Positions 45,431 to 56,935 of a DNA stretch of 64,000 bases are shown piece by piece; the stretch's first letter is position 1; each line of letters opens with the position of its first letter. The DNA is from Pollenia angustigena. Taxonomy: Eukaryota > Arthropoda > Insecta > Diptera > Polleniidae. A program made the translations under genes and the position numbers. The stretch lies in NCBI GenBank assembly GCA_930367215.1, contig OV884060.1:101270151-101334150 (forward strand), in the 5' to 3' direction. The notes under the pieces are model-generated. The model made no database searches, had not been told where the DNA came from, and saw only the letters and a program-made list of their open reading frames with translations.

Positions 45431-45905
45431 TTCGGCCGCACCCAGAGAAAAAACATGTTTTAATATGGTCACCTCCAACAAAACTATTTTTAAACAAAAT
45501 TTTAAACATATTATGTTGCATTTAACCATATAATTGTCACCGGCAACCATGTTATGGTTGAATTAGTCCTCCATCAAGAAGCCACAACCATATTATGGCC
45601 ATGTATGGCGTTATTTGACTCCTTACATGGAAATAATTTTTTTTTTTATTTATATACTTTGTTGTTTTGCTTTAAAGGTTGTGATTTTTTAATAAGAGTT
45701 GCGCGATATTTTAATTGAAACCATTGAATAATATGGGGCCATATACGTAGAAATAATATGGCGAATAACACATACAATAATATTGTAAATGAATGGGGCG
45801 CTTGACGCTTATGTATAACAGAAATATTATTTATGTACAATGTACAAATGTACATTGTACATGTGTACCTCAAATATAAATACCGTTTGCTATCAAAGAC
45901 TTACA

Positions 45906-46019
45906 CCCGTATTCATAAAAAATAAAACAAGTTTATAAAAGGTTTATGAATCAAATTTTGTTTAAAAATTTGTTTAATAAACCTTTTATAAACCTGTTTT
46001 ATTTATTATGAATACAGGG
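45906..46019. mobile_element. 114-bp palindromic MITE (CCYGTATTCATAA)
   Basis: CCCGTATTCATAAAAAATAA...GGTTTAT is inverted at ATAAACC...TTATTATGAATACAGGG, with even the centre (AAATTTTGTTTAAAAATTTG) self-complementary. A degenerate relative is at 56249-56363. Confidence 0.85.
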
Positions 46020-46621
46020 GTTAGATAAATGATTTCTAATAAAATATTTTTTGTTCCTTTAATTTTCATAAATTATTTTTTTTTAACAAAAAGTACCATT
46101 TGGTGGGAAAAATACTCTTTTAGTTGAAGTTCAGTACCATCTCAAAATTTAAATTTTGCAACACTGGTTCACATTATGTGTACTTTCATGTGGATTGTCA
46201 CTTTTTCACATGTTAAATTTGCACACATAGCCTCCAAACAATATCATATGTTATTTCTCTGGGTACAATACATATGACATTTTTGATATAGAACGAGTTA
46301 AATTTTCAAGTGACAAAGCATCTGACATCAGCTGTTTTATTAACAAAATTGTTTGTGGTGGCAAAAATTTAATAAAATTTTAATAAATTTAAATTATAAA
46401 AGTAATTAAATACTACAACAAATAAAACGTACACAAACTTTTTATTGAAAATGGTAAAAATGTATTTTTTTATTATTGAAAGTTTATGTCAAATGTAACG
46501 TACATTGCCACATGTGAACATGTTAATTTTAACTTAAATTTGGACATACACGTGGAATTACATGTGTGTAGAAAAGTAACATTCCACATGACAAATACAC
46601 ATAATGTGGACAAAGCTTTAA

Positions 46622-47189
46622 TCGCCACTTTTTGTATTATTAGTTATATATTAAATAAAAGCTTTATTATCATATCTTAAGTAAGTCATAATTTTACAGT
46701 CGCTTTTAAAAATTGGTAATATGACTGTAGTAAACGACATAAATACGACAAAATTCTATGTGATTTACTTTTTAGTTGTCCTAAATTTGAAATCATATCC
46801 ACAAAAGTTTCAAACGACTTCAACAACGACTCTCGTAATCAGACTGATTATTGATTTTTGTATACCTATAGAACGTCAAGAGCTGTAGTTTAAAAATTAG
46901 ATAAAAGCATCTCGGTTATCAATCCGAAAAACATCCGACAAATGTGGGCGTGAATGGAGAAGAGATCTTAGCACAAATCAGGTTTATTTATTTCTTCTTA
47001 GAAATGTAACATTTATTTTGTACACATAGCAGGGTTGTCAGTACACAAAATGCTCCAAAAAGTGGCGGGCATAAATCTAGTTAACCGATGCAGCTCCAAA
47101 TAAAAAAAACAAGTACCTAGGGTGATAGAAAATTTAAAAATAAGAAGAAAATAAAGTGGAATAAGTGGCGCAATCGCATCGTTTTCGAG
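46622..47189. other. AT-rich region, no gene
   Basis: No coding frame or clear repeat end. CAGGGTTGTCAGTACAC at 47030 resembles a hAT left end but has no partner. Confidence 0.4.
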
Positions 47190-47480
47190 TTATGGACCTC
47201 TTACGTTGTCATATAAATATGCGATCTTCCACTACATTTCTGAATGTTTAGGGCCAATATTTGTTTTAAAGCTTTTTATAGCTAAAGTGCACAAGTTTTA
47301 CATGGAAAGCCTGCCAGGCAGGCAACCGGAAGGGCACCGTTTATTCGACTCAGAAAGTGATTCTGAGACGATCGATATACTTAAAGGTGGGTCTAGTATC
47401 AATATTGTAAGGTGTTGAAAACATCACCACAAATGCATAATACCCTCTCCACTATTGTGGTGTGGGTATAAATATAACCA
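47190..47480 (+). repeat. INE-1-like dispersed repeat
   Basis: GCCTGCCAGGCAGGCAACCG, TTCGACTCAGAAAGTGATTC, ATACCCTCTCCACTATTGTG and GGGTATAAATATAA; parallel to 22566-22835. Confidence 0.65.
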
Positions 47481-48237
47481 CAGATAAGAAATGATTATAT
47501 TAGAATAGCTGTAAATTTAAAATTTTAAACTTATAAAAACAGACTTAGGCACTTTTTCATTATTGCCACAGAACTGTGTACTAATTTGCACATTAATATA
47601 AAGTAAATCAAAACTACCTTATATAAACTAAATTAATTCAATGCGTGTTTCTTTATTTATCCAGGTTATATATTTTAGTTAAAAAACAAATAGTAGCAAT
47701 CAGTGTTGTTAGATGTGGTGTTTTCTCGCCAAACGAGGCGATAACGAAAAATCTTAAGTGAAATGAATAGGATTATTTTAGTTAAAAACAAGTTAGAGTG
47801 CTATATTCGGCTGTGCTGAATCTTTGATACCCTCCACCGTCAGCTCAATTATTTCAGGATTGATATCTACATGATATCTATTTATTATTAATTTAATTTT
47901 ATAAAAACAGAAAAGAGCATTGATCGACAATCAGAAAGTTTTACCCTTTTTTTTAGCATTTTTAACTAGCTTGTGTAAAATATCATGATTCGTAACAGTT
48001 TAAGCCGAACATAAATGATTTTCAGGAGGCGAATTTATATTGGAATCATGGTAAGTTATGAACCAATAATCCTAAAATTCTGCAGAGTAATTTCTGGTAT
48101 TGAAAAACATAAATTTTTTTCCGGTAGTAGCGTTTATATGGGGCCTAGGGTAAGTAATAAACCGATCTTCATGAAATTTTACAGTGTCATTTATGGCCCA
48201 GAAAACTGTGCCAAAATTTGTTATGATAGCATTATAA

Positions 48238-48474
48238 GTCTGAGTTCATACGGCTCATGTCTCTTTGAACATGAATTGGCGTTCAAATGAATCATGTCAT
48301 GTTGACGACATTTGTTTTATTTGATATTGAAAACAAAAACAAAATTAAACAACGCATAAGAAAGCAAAATGTAAAGACAGTACATGCATCTGTGTACTCG
48401 TTTCTTTCCCCTCGTTCCTCTCGCCTATAAAGTAGCAATCTTGTCGATAAGACATGAGCCGTATAAACACAGCC
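48238..48474. mobile_element. 237-bp Harbinger-like MITE, copy 2
   Basis: GTCTGAGTTCATACGGCTCA at 48238 and GACATGAGCCGTATAAACAC near its right end; flanks TAA and TTA. The TIRs are more diverged than in copy 1 (42856-43094). The empty site AGCATTGTTAATTGGGG is at 16300. Confidence 0.88.
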
Positions 48475-48631
48475 TTAATTACGGTTTTAGGCGAACTAAA
48501 CTGTTTTTCGAGAGTAGGGTTTATATGGAGCCTTGGTTAAATTATGGAATTATTCTCACGAAATTTTACAATGTGATTTCTAGTCGAATAAAACTTTTGC
48601 CAAATCTTAAGTCATTCCGTGCATTGTTCCA

Positions 48632-49473
48632 CACACAGAAAAAAATACCCATGTAAAATTAACATGGAAAAATGTTGATTGAGAATCATGTTAACTTTCA
48701 GAAAAATTATGCCCTTTACTTAAATTTATCATTATTTCATATTAATTTTTAATAAAAAATATCAAAATAACCTTAAATTACGTTTATTTAATATTATTCA
48801 CTGTTAAAAAAATAAAAAAAAAAAATATTAAAATATAAATAAATCTGGATTCAATATTGAACCCATAAAAACCTGTTTTGTATTAAAATCAAAAGTTTAT
48901 CTTGTTAAATTAACATGCATACCTACTTAATTATGTACATTTTTTATTTTCACTTTTAAAATATGTTATAAAAAGAAGACAATTCCCGTATTCTTTTAAT
49001 TAAAATTGTTTATTTAAATAGTACATCAAGTTTTCAAAGTAGAATGATGACCATATCGGGCGATTCTGCTGATGCTTCTGTTAACAAAGGAGAATACAAA
49101 ATAAGTGAAACATGTGCTACAGGGTTTTGAATTATTCTTACATAAATGCAAATGTTGTCTGAAGCTTCTTCACACTGTTAAAATACACTCAAACCCATTT
49201 GATTCTACATGAAATTCACGTTGTTTCAACTGGAAATAACTTTCATTCAACGTGATTCCGATTGTTATTTCAATATAAATTACATTTTGCTCTAACTTTA
49301 CTGCAATGTTAAATTAACATGAATTATAGTTATATCAAAAGAAAAAAATGTTGTTCGCAGTTATTGTAAAGTCAGGTTGAATTAACATGAAACCCGTATG
49401 AAGCAAAATCACCACCGAAAAAATTTAAATCAACCTTGTTTTCGACGTTTTTAACTTGATTTTTTTCTGTGTG
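48632..49473 (+). mobile_element. 842-bp MITE, copy 2 (CACACAG ends, TSD CA)
   Basis: CACACAGAAAAAAATACCC to GATTTTTTTCTGTGTG, flanked by CA. Same length and orientation as 8301-9142 with about a dozen substitutions. The host repeat at 16460-16480 (TTTTTCCACAATTTATG) shows the uninterrupted target. Confidence 0.92.
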
Positions 49474-49796
49474 CACCATTTATTTTAGATTTTGTAACAA
49501 AATGATCAATTTTTTAAGGTGGTGGTTCCACATTTTGATTCATAACTCTGATCCTACTGAACCGATTTTGCTGGATTTCAAGCCCAAACTGCTTAATTAA
49601 CTACAAGCCGTTATGGCCGGGCCTAGGGCGGCATAATTAAAAGGTAAAATAATGTAAGGGGACTTCAAATTTTACTTTAAGCGAATACGAATTTTTTATT
49701 TAATTATACATATTAAGTTATTCAATTGTTGAATTAACTTCTAAAATAATATTCTTATAAAACCTATGTATCTTTAACTTTTTATTTTGGTAATAC

Positions 49797-49990
49797 AATC
49801 AAATCCCGATAATTCGTACCCCGATAAATCGTAATTCCCGATAATTCGTAATAAACTGTCGGTCCCATAAAAACTTTTCGTTAATCCGTAAAATTTCCAT
49901 ACATTTTGGTCCCCTCGCTAATTCGTAATTTTTTTTTCTTATAAAATCTTCTTTGCCTCTTATAAATCGTAATTGTTTGCTAACTACCAC
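49797..49990 (+). mobile_element. Tigger-like end with iterated CCCGATAATTCGTA
   Basis: Four or more variants of CCCGATAATTCGTA lie between 49803 and 49930, followed by looser TAATTCGTAAT variants. This kind of iterated terminus is typical of pogo/Tigger elements. No CAGT start or right end is identified. The minus-strand 63-codon frame across it is not a gene. Confidence 0.45.
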
Positions 49991-51739
49991 TTAAAATTCG
50001 TAATAAAAATAACAAAAACATGGAAAGAATGATTTTTTGTTTACCACTATTTTATTTTTGCGTGCACGCAGAGAAAAAATATGGTTGGGCATTGTTTCGG
50101 CAACAACACTATGTTTAATCTAACAATATATTGTTGTCGTACACAAATAATTGATATTTTAATTTAATATCAACAATATTATAGTTACTGTAAACATATC
50201 AATATTGATCGCAATTGTAAGTGTGAGTACTGTTGATCGAAAAATAATTATTTTTCTAACAACTAAATTATGATAACTTTCAAAACATATTACATTACTC
50301 ACAATCATATCATGATATCTATTAGCCATAACATGATAACTTTCTATACATTCATCATATTATGTTTAAGATGCAATCAAACTATTTTTATTCTTATAAT
50401 ATTATGTTAGCGCCATTTGTAAAATAATTTTGAATCAGTTGTGTCTTTTATTTTATATGTGAGCGGTTTATTAATTAAAAGATAAATTCCCATAAAATAT
50501 AATAAAAGAAATTGAAATATTAGCGGAGTTCATTCAGTATTAGTGATTTAAAAGTGCAAATGCAAAATATCGTGTTTTTGTTTAAAATCCAACAACAAAA
50601 CACACAAAGATTTCGTTATAAAAGTGATACGATATTTCTGTGGGTTTCATGGGCAACCTCGTATGTCTTAAAACAAATTTTTCAGGAGAGCTGAAAAACC
50701 ATTCTAGATCACAATATGGGCTAGATATTGCACTTTTTAAACTTTAACATTACGTTTAAATTCGGAATTGATCCATATGTTTTCAAAAATTTGTAGAAAC
50801 ATGTAAACCACAGATTTTGCATTTTCTCTTTTGCAAGCCTTATATTGAACTCCGCTATTTGATTTACATAAAGAAAAATTATAAAAAGCAACAAAATAAA
50901 AAATCGATGAAACAAAATTTTAATTTATTGTATTTTTTTATGGCAGCTATGAAATGTATCATAATATGATTGCTTCTTAATTTATTATGATTAACCTGAT
51001 GATAATATGATTACTTCTTAGCTTATTATGATTCACATTATTATGATGTCATATTAAGTCATAATATGATTCAATAATAATCTTAATATGGTGGCTACAA
51101 TCATGAATCTCTTCATAATATGTTGCTCTTAGAACATGTATAAAAATTTAAAATTTAAAAATGATTAATATTAAATTTAATACCATAAAACACATTTTAG
51201 CGATAATTACAATTATAAAGTCAAATTTTTAAATAAAATACCAGATTTTGTTATAATGCGGATTCAAAACTAAGCTTTAATCAAGAGGATGAAAAATATA
51301 TATTGAATGTATTTTTTTGTGTACACTGGCTATAAAAATAAAAAATTATAACTTTGTTTGTTCTACAATCTTAGAGGTTACAAAATTTTGATTCACAATT
51401 CATGGAGAAGTCCTTAAGGTCGTAATTATAAGTCACTACATATATAATTTAAACTTTTTCCATACAAAAAATTCGAAAAATTGCAATTTTTAAAGATCTT
51501 AAAACGTCATTCGATTTCGCTTAAATTTGGAACATATGTTGGTGTGGTTCATACGCAATGATCCAGCCTTGAAGAGTTGACGATTTTGAAGCGACCTAAT
51601 AAGTATGTATATACATTTATAATCAAAAAGGGAGGCAAATTAAAGAGAGCCTAGGAAGGAAGCAGGCCTAAATTCGCCACTGATTATGGAGTAATGCTTG
51701 AGTAACTAAAGACGTCAGGATGCACAACTTTTTACTTTG
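49991..51739. other. AT-rich region with iterated ATAATATGATT; no gene
   Basis: CATAATATGATT-type words recur about ten times at 50280-50410 and 50950-51130. CGCAGAGAAAAAATATGG (50068) may be a MITE left end. CTAAATTCGCCACTG ending near 51687 resembles the inverted hAT end at 15892. No coding frame is supported. Confidence 0.4.
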
Positions 51740-52144
51740 ATTGGGCCGCGTGAATAAAGAGGTGAATAGAAGTGTTGGTTAAAGCTAGTACTTTATACTG
51801 TCTAGTAAAAGCTAGTTCTGCAAAAAGTGTGTGAATAAAAACGAGTTAATGCTTAAAAATACTAGTTTTTGCTTTATTTTTTTATTAAATTTATGATTGG
51901 GGTTCTTGCAGTTGGCCAAAGAAAAGAATTTCTCCTAAGGACAGATTTTCATCCAAAAGAATTTTTCGAATTGTATATTTTTCGGAAAAAGACCTAAAAT
52001 AGTAAAAACTCTGTAAATGTCAAAAATATGTTACAGTTTACCAAAGTTATTTTACTTAATTTTTAAAATATTTTATAAATTTTGTAAAACAAGTTAAACA
52101 AAAATAAAAAAGCAATCATTGACGTTGCCACAGGCGCGGATTCA

Positions 52145-52166
52145 GGGGGGGGGGGGGGGGGGGGGG
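52145..52166 (+). repeat. 22-base poly(G) just inside the hAT left TIR
   Basis: 22 consecutive G, mirrored by 22 consecutive C at 56914-56935 just inside the right TIR. The G tract is followed by AAATAAGGAAATTTCCCCCC, which can fold back on it. Confidence 0.9.
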
Positions 52167-52423
52167 AAATAAGGAAATTTCCCCCCCGTAAATAATAAAA
52201 ATATGTTTTGTTAATTTCGATAATACAAGATTTCCCAATAATAATATTTTTTTTAATGTACACAATTTTTGGAAATCCCAGCAAGGTTTTTTTTTATGGA
52301 ATCTCTAACGAAATTTTCAATAAGAATTTTTCTTTTTTTTATTGAATCTCTAACGATTTTCAATAAGTAACCATATCCTTATCCTTATAAACATCTAGCT
52401 TACCATGTTCAATTACTTATTAT

Positions 52424-54519
52424 CAAGGCCCGGATTTTAATGCAAATGCATATTTGTTCTCGTCAGTCGGAGAATTCCATATACAAATTATCTTTGCGAA
52501 TCAAGAAATTTGCAGTCAAATGGCATCGATTTGTTAGTGCATTTTTTTGCATATTTTGCTTTGAATGCATATTTTTGCATATATTGCATATTTTTGTTAC
52601 ATATTTTGAAAAACTTGGCTGTTTTCCTAAACGTGTGTTCACAATGTATCAATACCGTGTTGATGCATTGTGTACTTAAATTTTCACCTACTTTGTATTG
52701 TATATGAATATGGTTTGCATCTACATTATTTTAACTGCTTTATTTGCTTTTCTCTGCGTAGTGGCAACTACAAAGTTGCATTTCGGAACTAAATGCATTG
52801 TCAAAATTTTTATGGTTGCATTTAAGAACATGTTGCCATGTATTAGTACAATGCAACAGGCGTTTAGGAAAACAGCCCTTGTTTTATTTGCTTTATTTTG
52901 CCATGCACGCTTTCCGCAGGAGAGATAACAGACAACTTCGATGATTTTTATTTATTAATTTCTAATGGGAAAAATATTTTGTAAAGCACCTTCGCGTGTT
53001 GCCGCATATAAAAAAATTATCCAGATTAATGTCTTCCTCTACAGCCTATAACAACCAGTACCCATGTTCTGTAACTTTAGTGAGAACTTCTTGCATCGAA
53101 AAGATGTGAAACAAAATATTCCATCGTTTCTCGAAAAGTGAGAAAAATGTGTGTCTGTAATTCATGTCGACGGCGACCAAAATTTACTTAAATTGAAAAT
53201 TTTTCAACGACGGCGGCGAAAACACAACCGTCGGGTATGCCGAATTGTGTAAAGACCGACTTTAATGTTTGTTGTTTGCAAATGAGCTTTGAAGACATTC
53301 GTATATTTTATAAAAATGTTAAAAGAAAAATAATAAAACAATGAAAAATGTGCCAAGAATAAAATATTTTTATTATTATTCTTTGCATTTTGCATTTTTA
53401 ATTGTTTTTTAGTGTTAAAATTTTTTCTCGCCCCATTTTTATTCGTCAGTTTATTTGACAGTTCAAAGCGGGAACTTTTCTTACCATGTTACAGACACAC
53501 TTTTTCTGTAAATTGGCTAGTAATTTCCTTACGTGACAGCTTGTACTCGCCAAAAAGAGTTACAGACACAGTTAAGTGAGAAAAACAGCTGTTTGTTTCA
53601 ATTAATGACATTTTTGTTTCATTTCACACATTTCAATCGAAAACCTTCTCGAGGCGAGAGTTGCAGAACATGGGCATAGATGGGGACGTGGTATTATGCT
53701 GAAAACGTTTGCCAATTCAATGATGTGGTAAAAAGATTCAACAATAGTGCAGTTAAGTTAATTGATGTCGCTATAAATAAGATGTATTTTGTGGACGGTA
53801 ACTTAAGTTAACAAATTCGTAGCAAGCTTGATAAAGTTTAAACAAAACTTAAGGATTTATATTTATTGGTTTAAACCCTTAACTGCTTGCATATATAATA
53901 TAAATTGTTTTCGAAAACAGCGTAGTAAAAATGAATATACCACAGAGGAACTTTCAGCATTTAATCATGCACCTATCACTTCCGTTTTATTTTGTTTTTA
54001 AAAAACCGGCAGAACATATATCTCTAAAGGCATACTAAAAAACAAAAACAAAAAATATTTGATTCGTATATAATTGCTCCGCACTTTGCTTAAGCAAATG
54101 ACATTTTCAAAACATGAACAGGAAGTTTTCTTAAGTTCAATATGGTTTGACACTTATGATTAACATGTATTCGCACAGTTGCTCAAGCCAGCTTATGCAT
54201 ATTATAGTTGGGCCTTTACAAGTGACTTAATTTACATGATTGTCTTACTGTTTCTTTATATATTTGTGTTTTGCTTTATTTTAACTTCTACTTTTGTGGT
54301 TATTGTGCTTTACTTACGTTTATGAGACTGAATTTTAACGTTCTTCATGCTATTTTTGTTTTTTCTTGTTATTTTTATGTTTTTTTTTTATCACTAATAA
54401 AAAGTTGAATCTAATTTTAACTGCATATTTTTTAAATTTTTAGCGCATATATTTCTATTTTGAGTGCATTTTTTATGCGCATAAAACGTGATTTTAATTG
54501 CAGAAAAATCCTGGCCCTG
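52424..54519. mobile_element. 2.1-kb hAT element nested in the ZMYM1-like hAT (TSD CTTATTAT)
   Basis: CAAGGCCCGGATTTTAATGC at 52424 and GCAGAAAAATCCTGGCCCTG ending 54519; perfect 8-bp duplication CTTATTAT at 52416-52423 and 54520-54527. TTGCATATTTT-type words repeat near both ends. The interior has no transposase. It holds the 614-bp MITE at 53061. Confidence 0.95.
53061..53674 (-). mobile_element. 614-bp MITE, copy 2 (inverse of 17057-17786)
   Basis: CCCATGTTCTGTAACTTTAG to CAGAACATGGG. Relative to 17057-17786 it is inverted and lacks about 115 bp between GTCTGTAA and GACGGCGACC. The reverse 63-codon frame at 53204-53395 corresponds to the 98-codon frame of copy 1, so neither is conserved as a protein. 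Confidence 0.88.
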
Positions 54520-54576
54520 CTTATTATTCTACATTCAATCCCAGCAGGTGTCATCTACATCCAAAGACTAAACGTT

Positions 54577-55992
54577 TGACTTGATAATGCGTGCGGTTGA
54601 ATTATTAAAAAGCCTTAGTATTTGCAATATTTATGTATATATTAATGTGTTATATGAATCAAAATTCTATTCGATAATTGTTGACGAAAGCACGGATTTT
54701 TCGGGGAAAAGCCAGATTTCCTTATCTTTAAGATATTTCAACATACAACAAAAAGATTTTAGGGAAGAATTTATTGGTTTTGTTGTAAACGCATTTGAAG
54801 AGGCTTCAAAGGACATTGAAGACGTTGATGTGTCAATTGATGCGAAGGCACTATCATCAATAGTTCTTAAAGCTTTGAGAAATTCTGGTCCTGACCTAAA
54901 AAATTGTGTAGGAGATGGAACAGATGGGTGTCCTCTGATGTCAGCAGAAAATGGAGCTGTTCAAAATTTTTGGAAAAGCGACAAATGCGAAACAAACGCC
55001 TTGCTATTCCCATAAATCGAACAACTCAATTTCTAAAAGCAATAAAGTGCCATTAATACAAAAATTTGTATTATTTGTTAAAGAAACGACAAAACTTTTT
55101 TAATTTAATCATCCCAAGCGAAAAACAGTTTTAGCAAATTATTTGGGAGCCAAACTCTCTTCATTATGCGTCTGTGCAACAAGTGTACATCATATAGTAT
55201 AAGCTTTGGAAAAAATATCTACCTTTATATTAAGAAACTCACTTAGTACTTTTAAATTTATTTGCGGAATATACATATTAAGTGTGATTCCTATTGTAAC
55301 ACAGCCGCTTAGTATCATTTTCCAAAAGCAAGATATAGATCTTCAAAAAGGATCAAGCCTTATCAAATTTTTAATCATGTGCCGTGAAGAAAAAAAGGAA
55401 TAAAGCCGAAGAACAATTTTAAGCGATTTTTGAAAAAGTTAAATTAATTTGCGTTCAAATCGAGGTTCCTATCGAAAAGACAAGATTTGAACGAAATAAT
55501 CACATCCAAAATGTTGAAGATTACTCCCGAGTTGAAGGTTACATTCCTCTTATTGAATTTATTTTAGAAGATCTCATAACAACTTTCCCAATAGATATCC
55601 CAAATGTATTGAACATACCTTAACTTCTGCCTCAAAGTGTAATCAAGTCATATACAGATACAAAACTGTTAAAACCACAAATAGCTGATGAGCTGATTAT
55701 ATTTGATAAAAGAGGTAAACACCTTCTTAGATGTAAACTTGAGCCTGATCTATCAGATAACGTTGTTGCTTTAATAAACTGTGATGAAGATATCTACCCA
55801 AATCTAAGAAAAATATTTCAAGTTTTCGTTTCAATGCTCGTCAGTAATGCTACGAGTGGGAGGTCATTTCCTACCCTTTGTCGAATAAAAACATGGCTCA
55901 GATCAACAATAGCAAAAGATAGACTGTACTGTCTAAATTTGCCTCACAAGAAAATCATAAATTGCTTATTTAAAAAGATTAATGTATATTGA
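54577..55992 (+). pseudogene. ZMYM1-like hAT transposase, C-terminal two thirds, disrupted
   Basis: Cut-and-paste transposase of the hAT superfamily (DUF4371/ZMYM1-like branch). The first piece (54581-55015) has YSIIVDESTDFSGKSQISLS, with the first catalytic Asp, and FIGFV, then VGDGTDGCPLMSAENGAVQ, the conserved G.G.DG block. A broken stretch follows. A second piece (55206-55403) has EKIST, CGIYILS and LQKGSSL. From 55435 a third frame stays open to 55992 with a single stop at 55621 and ends in the hAT dimerisation motif: NATSGRSFPTLCRIKTWLRS (about 55847-55905). The BED/TTF finger and N-terminus are missing. At least two frameshifts and several stops make it a pseudogene. Confidence 0.92.
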
Positions 55993-56039
55993 ACAAATCT
56001 TATATTTTATTTAACCTTTTTGTTGAGTTTTTTTAATTA

Positions 56040-56846
56040 GGGTAATGACTTTTATTGGACAAAATTTCATCCCACCACGCGATGGGCAATTTAGTATTGA
56101 TAATGAAAATAATTTTTTTAGGCCATTTTGGCCAAAAAAGTTTCCGCACCAAATGCAATTTCTAAAGGTCCTCAAAAAAATTTTTTTTTTTATTTTCCAT
56201 ACATATGATATATGGTACATTAATGTTTATATATACTATATATTTTAGCCCCCATATGCATAAATGATTATAAAATTTATTAAACGTTTATTAAGGAAAA
56301 TTTTCATAGAAAATTTGGTTCTCAAGCCGTTATTAAATTTAAAATATTTTTATGAATACAGGCATAAAAACATAAAATAAGCAACTGTATAACATAAATG
56401 TAAAGCAATTTTTTTGGGTTAAATGGAATAAATTTTAAGGTTAAAGTGCGAGTTGATTTACATAATGGAAATATCTTGTGCAACTTTAATAGCTCGTTCC
56501 GCGCATATTTTACTACACTGCTGGCAATTATCACTGCTTCATATATCCGCCAAACAACTCATCTATCACACACATCTATCATTTGTCATTTTTGCGCTCT
56601 TCCGTACAAATGGTAAGATCTTGGTTTATTCATGAAATTATTAGAAAATAGTTAAAATTTTGTAATGAAATGTTAATTTTGTAATTAAATGTTAATTTTG
56701 TATAGTAAGGAGAAAAATTGAAATTCAAAACTTTATCGCGTTTGGTGCGGAAACTTTTTACATGATCGCGAAAAAGTAATACATAATTTCTTAGACTATG
56801 TGATGAAGAATTTGATATTCGCAAAAATTGCAAAAAGTACTTACCC
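56040..56846. mobile_element. 807-bp MITE, TIR GGGTAAKKACTTTT (TSD TA)
   Basis: GGGTAATGACTTTTATTGG at 56040 and AAAAAGTACTTACCC ending 56846, flanked by TA. AAAAGTTTCCGCACCAAA (56128) is inverted at 56738. The short frames inside are not genes. Confidence 0.65.
56249..56363. mobile_element. Degenerate 115-bp palindromic MITE
   Basis: CCCCATATGCATAAATGATT and TTTTTATGAATACAGGC resemble the ends of 45906-46019, with a partly self-complementary interior. Confidence 0.45.
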
Positions 56847-56913
56847 TAATACACATATTGTTTTTAATAAACTTTAAAAAACAAATTTTTTACTTTTTTG
56901 TATCATATAAATT

Positions 56914-56935
56914 CCCCCCCCCCCCCCCCCCCCCC
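56914..56935 (+). repeat. 22-base poly(C) just inside the hAT right TIR
   Basis: Counterpart of the poly(G) at 52145-52166, equal in length. Confidence 0.9.

Larger units (their letters stand above)
44866..46166. mobile_element. 1301-bp hAT-like element (TSD GTTCACAT)
   Basis: CAGTGTTGAAAAATTCAGTAC at its start and AAATTTTGCAACACTG ending 46166, with a perfect 8-bp duplication GTTCACAT at 44858-44865 and 46167-46174. CAGTAC/AGTACC words occur near both ends. It carries an AAGCGGCTCATACACTTGC fragment (45387) and a foldback MITE (45906-46019). Confidence 0.9.
44853..46616. mobile_element. Inverted-repeat element flanked by TTTAA, split by a hAT-like element
   Basis: GCTATGTTCACAT (44853-44865) continues, after the hAT at 44866-46166 and its duplicated GTTCACAT, as TATGTGTACTTTCATGTGGA. 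This whole arm is inverted at 46550-46616 (CCACATGACAAATACACATA, ATGTGGACAAAGC). TTTAA flanks both ends (44848-44852, 46617-46621). A TTAA-containing target hints at piggyBac-type transposition. Confidence 0.75.
47786..49600 (+). repeat. Long INE-1-like repeat carrying two MITEs
   Basis: AACAAGTTAGAGTGCTATATTC start with the TTCGGCTGTGCTGAA hairpin, TATGGGGCCTAGGGTAAGTAA, GATCTTCATGAAATTTTACA, then GGTTCCACATTTTGATTCAT and CCCAAACTGCTTA. The order matches 16190-16590, which supplies the empty sites for the insertions at 48238-48474 and 48632-49473. Open frames at 48015 and 48384 are by-products. Confidence 0.7.

Noticed and set aside
45441..46263. CCCAGAGAAA / TTTCTCTGGG as TIRs of an 823-bp element
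   Set aside because: The pair crosses the right boundary of the hAT at 44866-46166, which is fixed by a perfect 8-bp TSD, so both cannot be one element unless events overlap in an unlikely way.
50067..51320. CGCAGAGAAAAAATATGG and ATGTATTTTTTTGTGTAC as TIRs
   Set aside because: The match is mostly a poly(A)/poly(T) run in AT-rich DNA and no TSD is seen.
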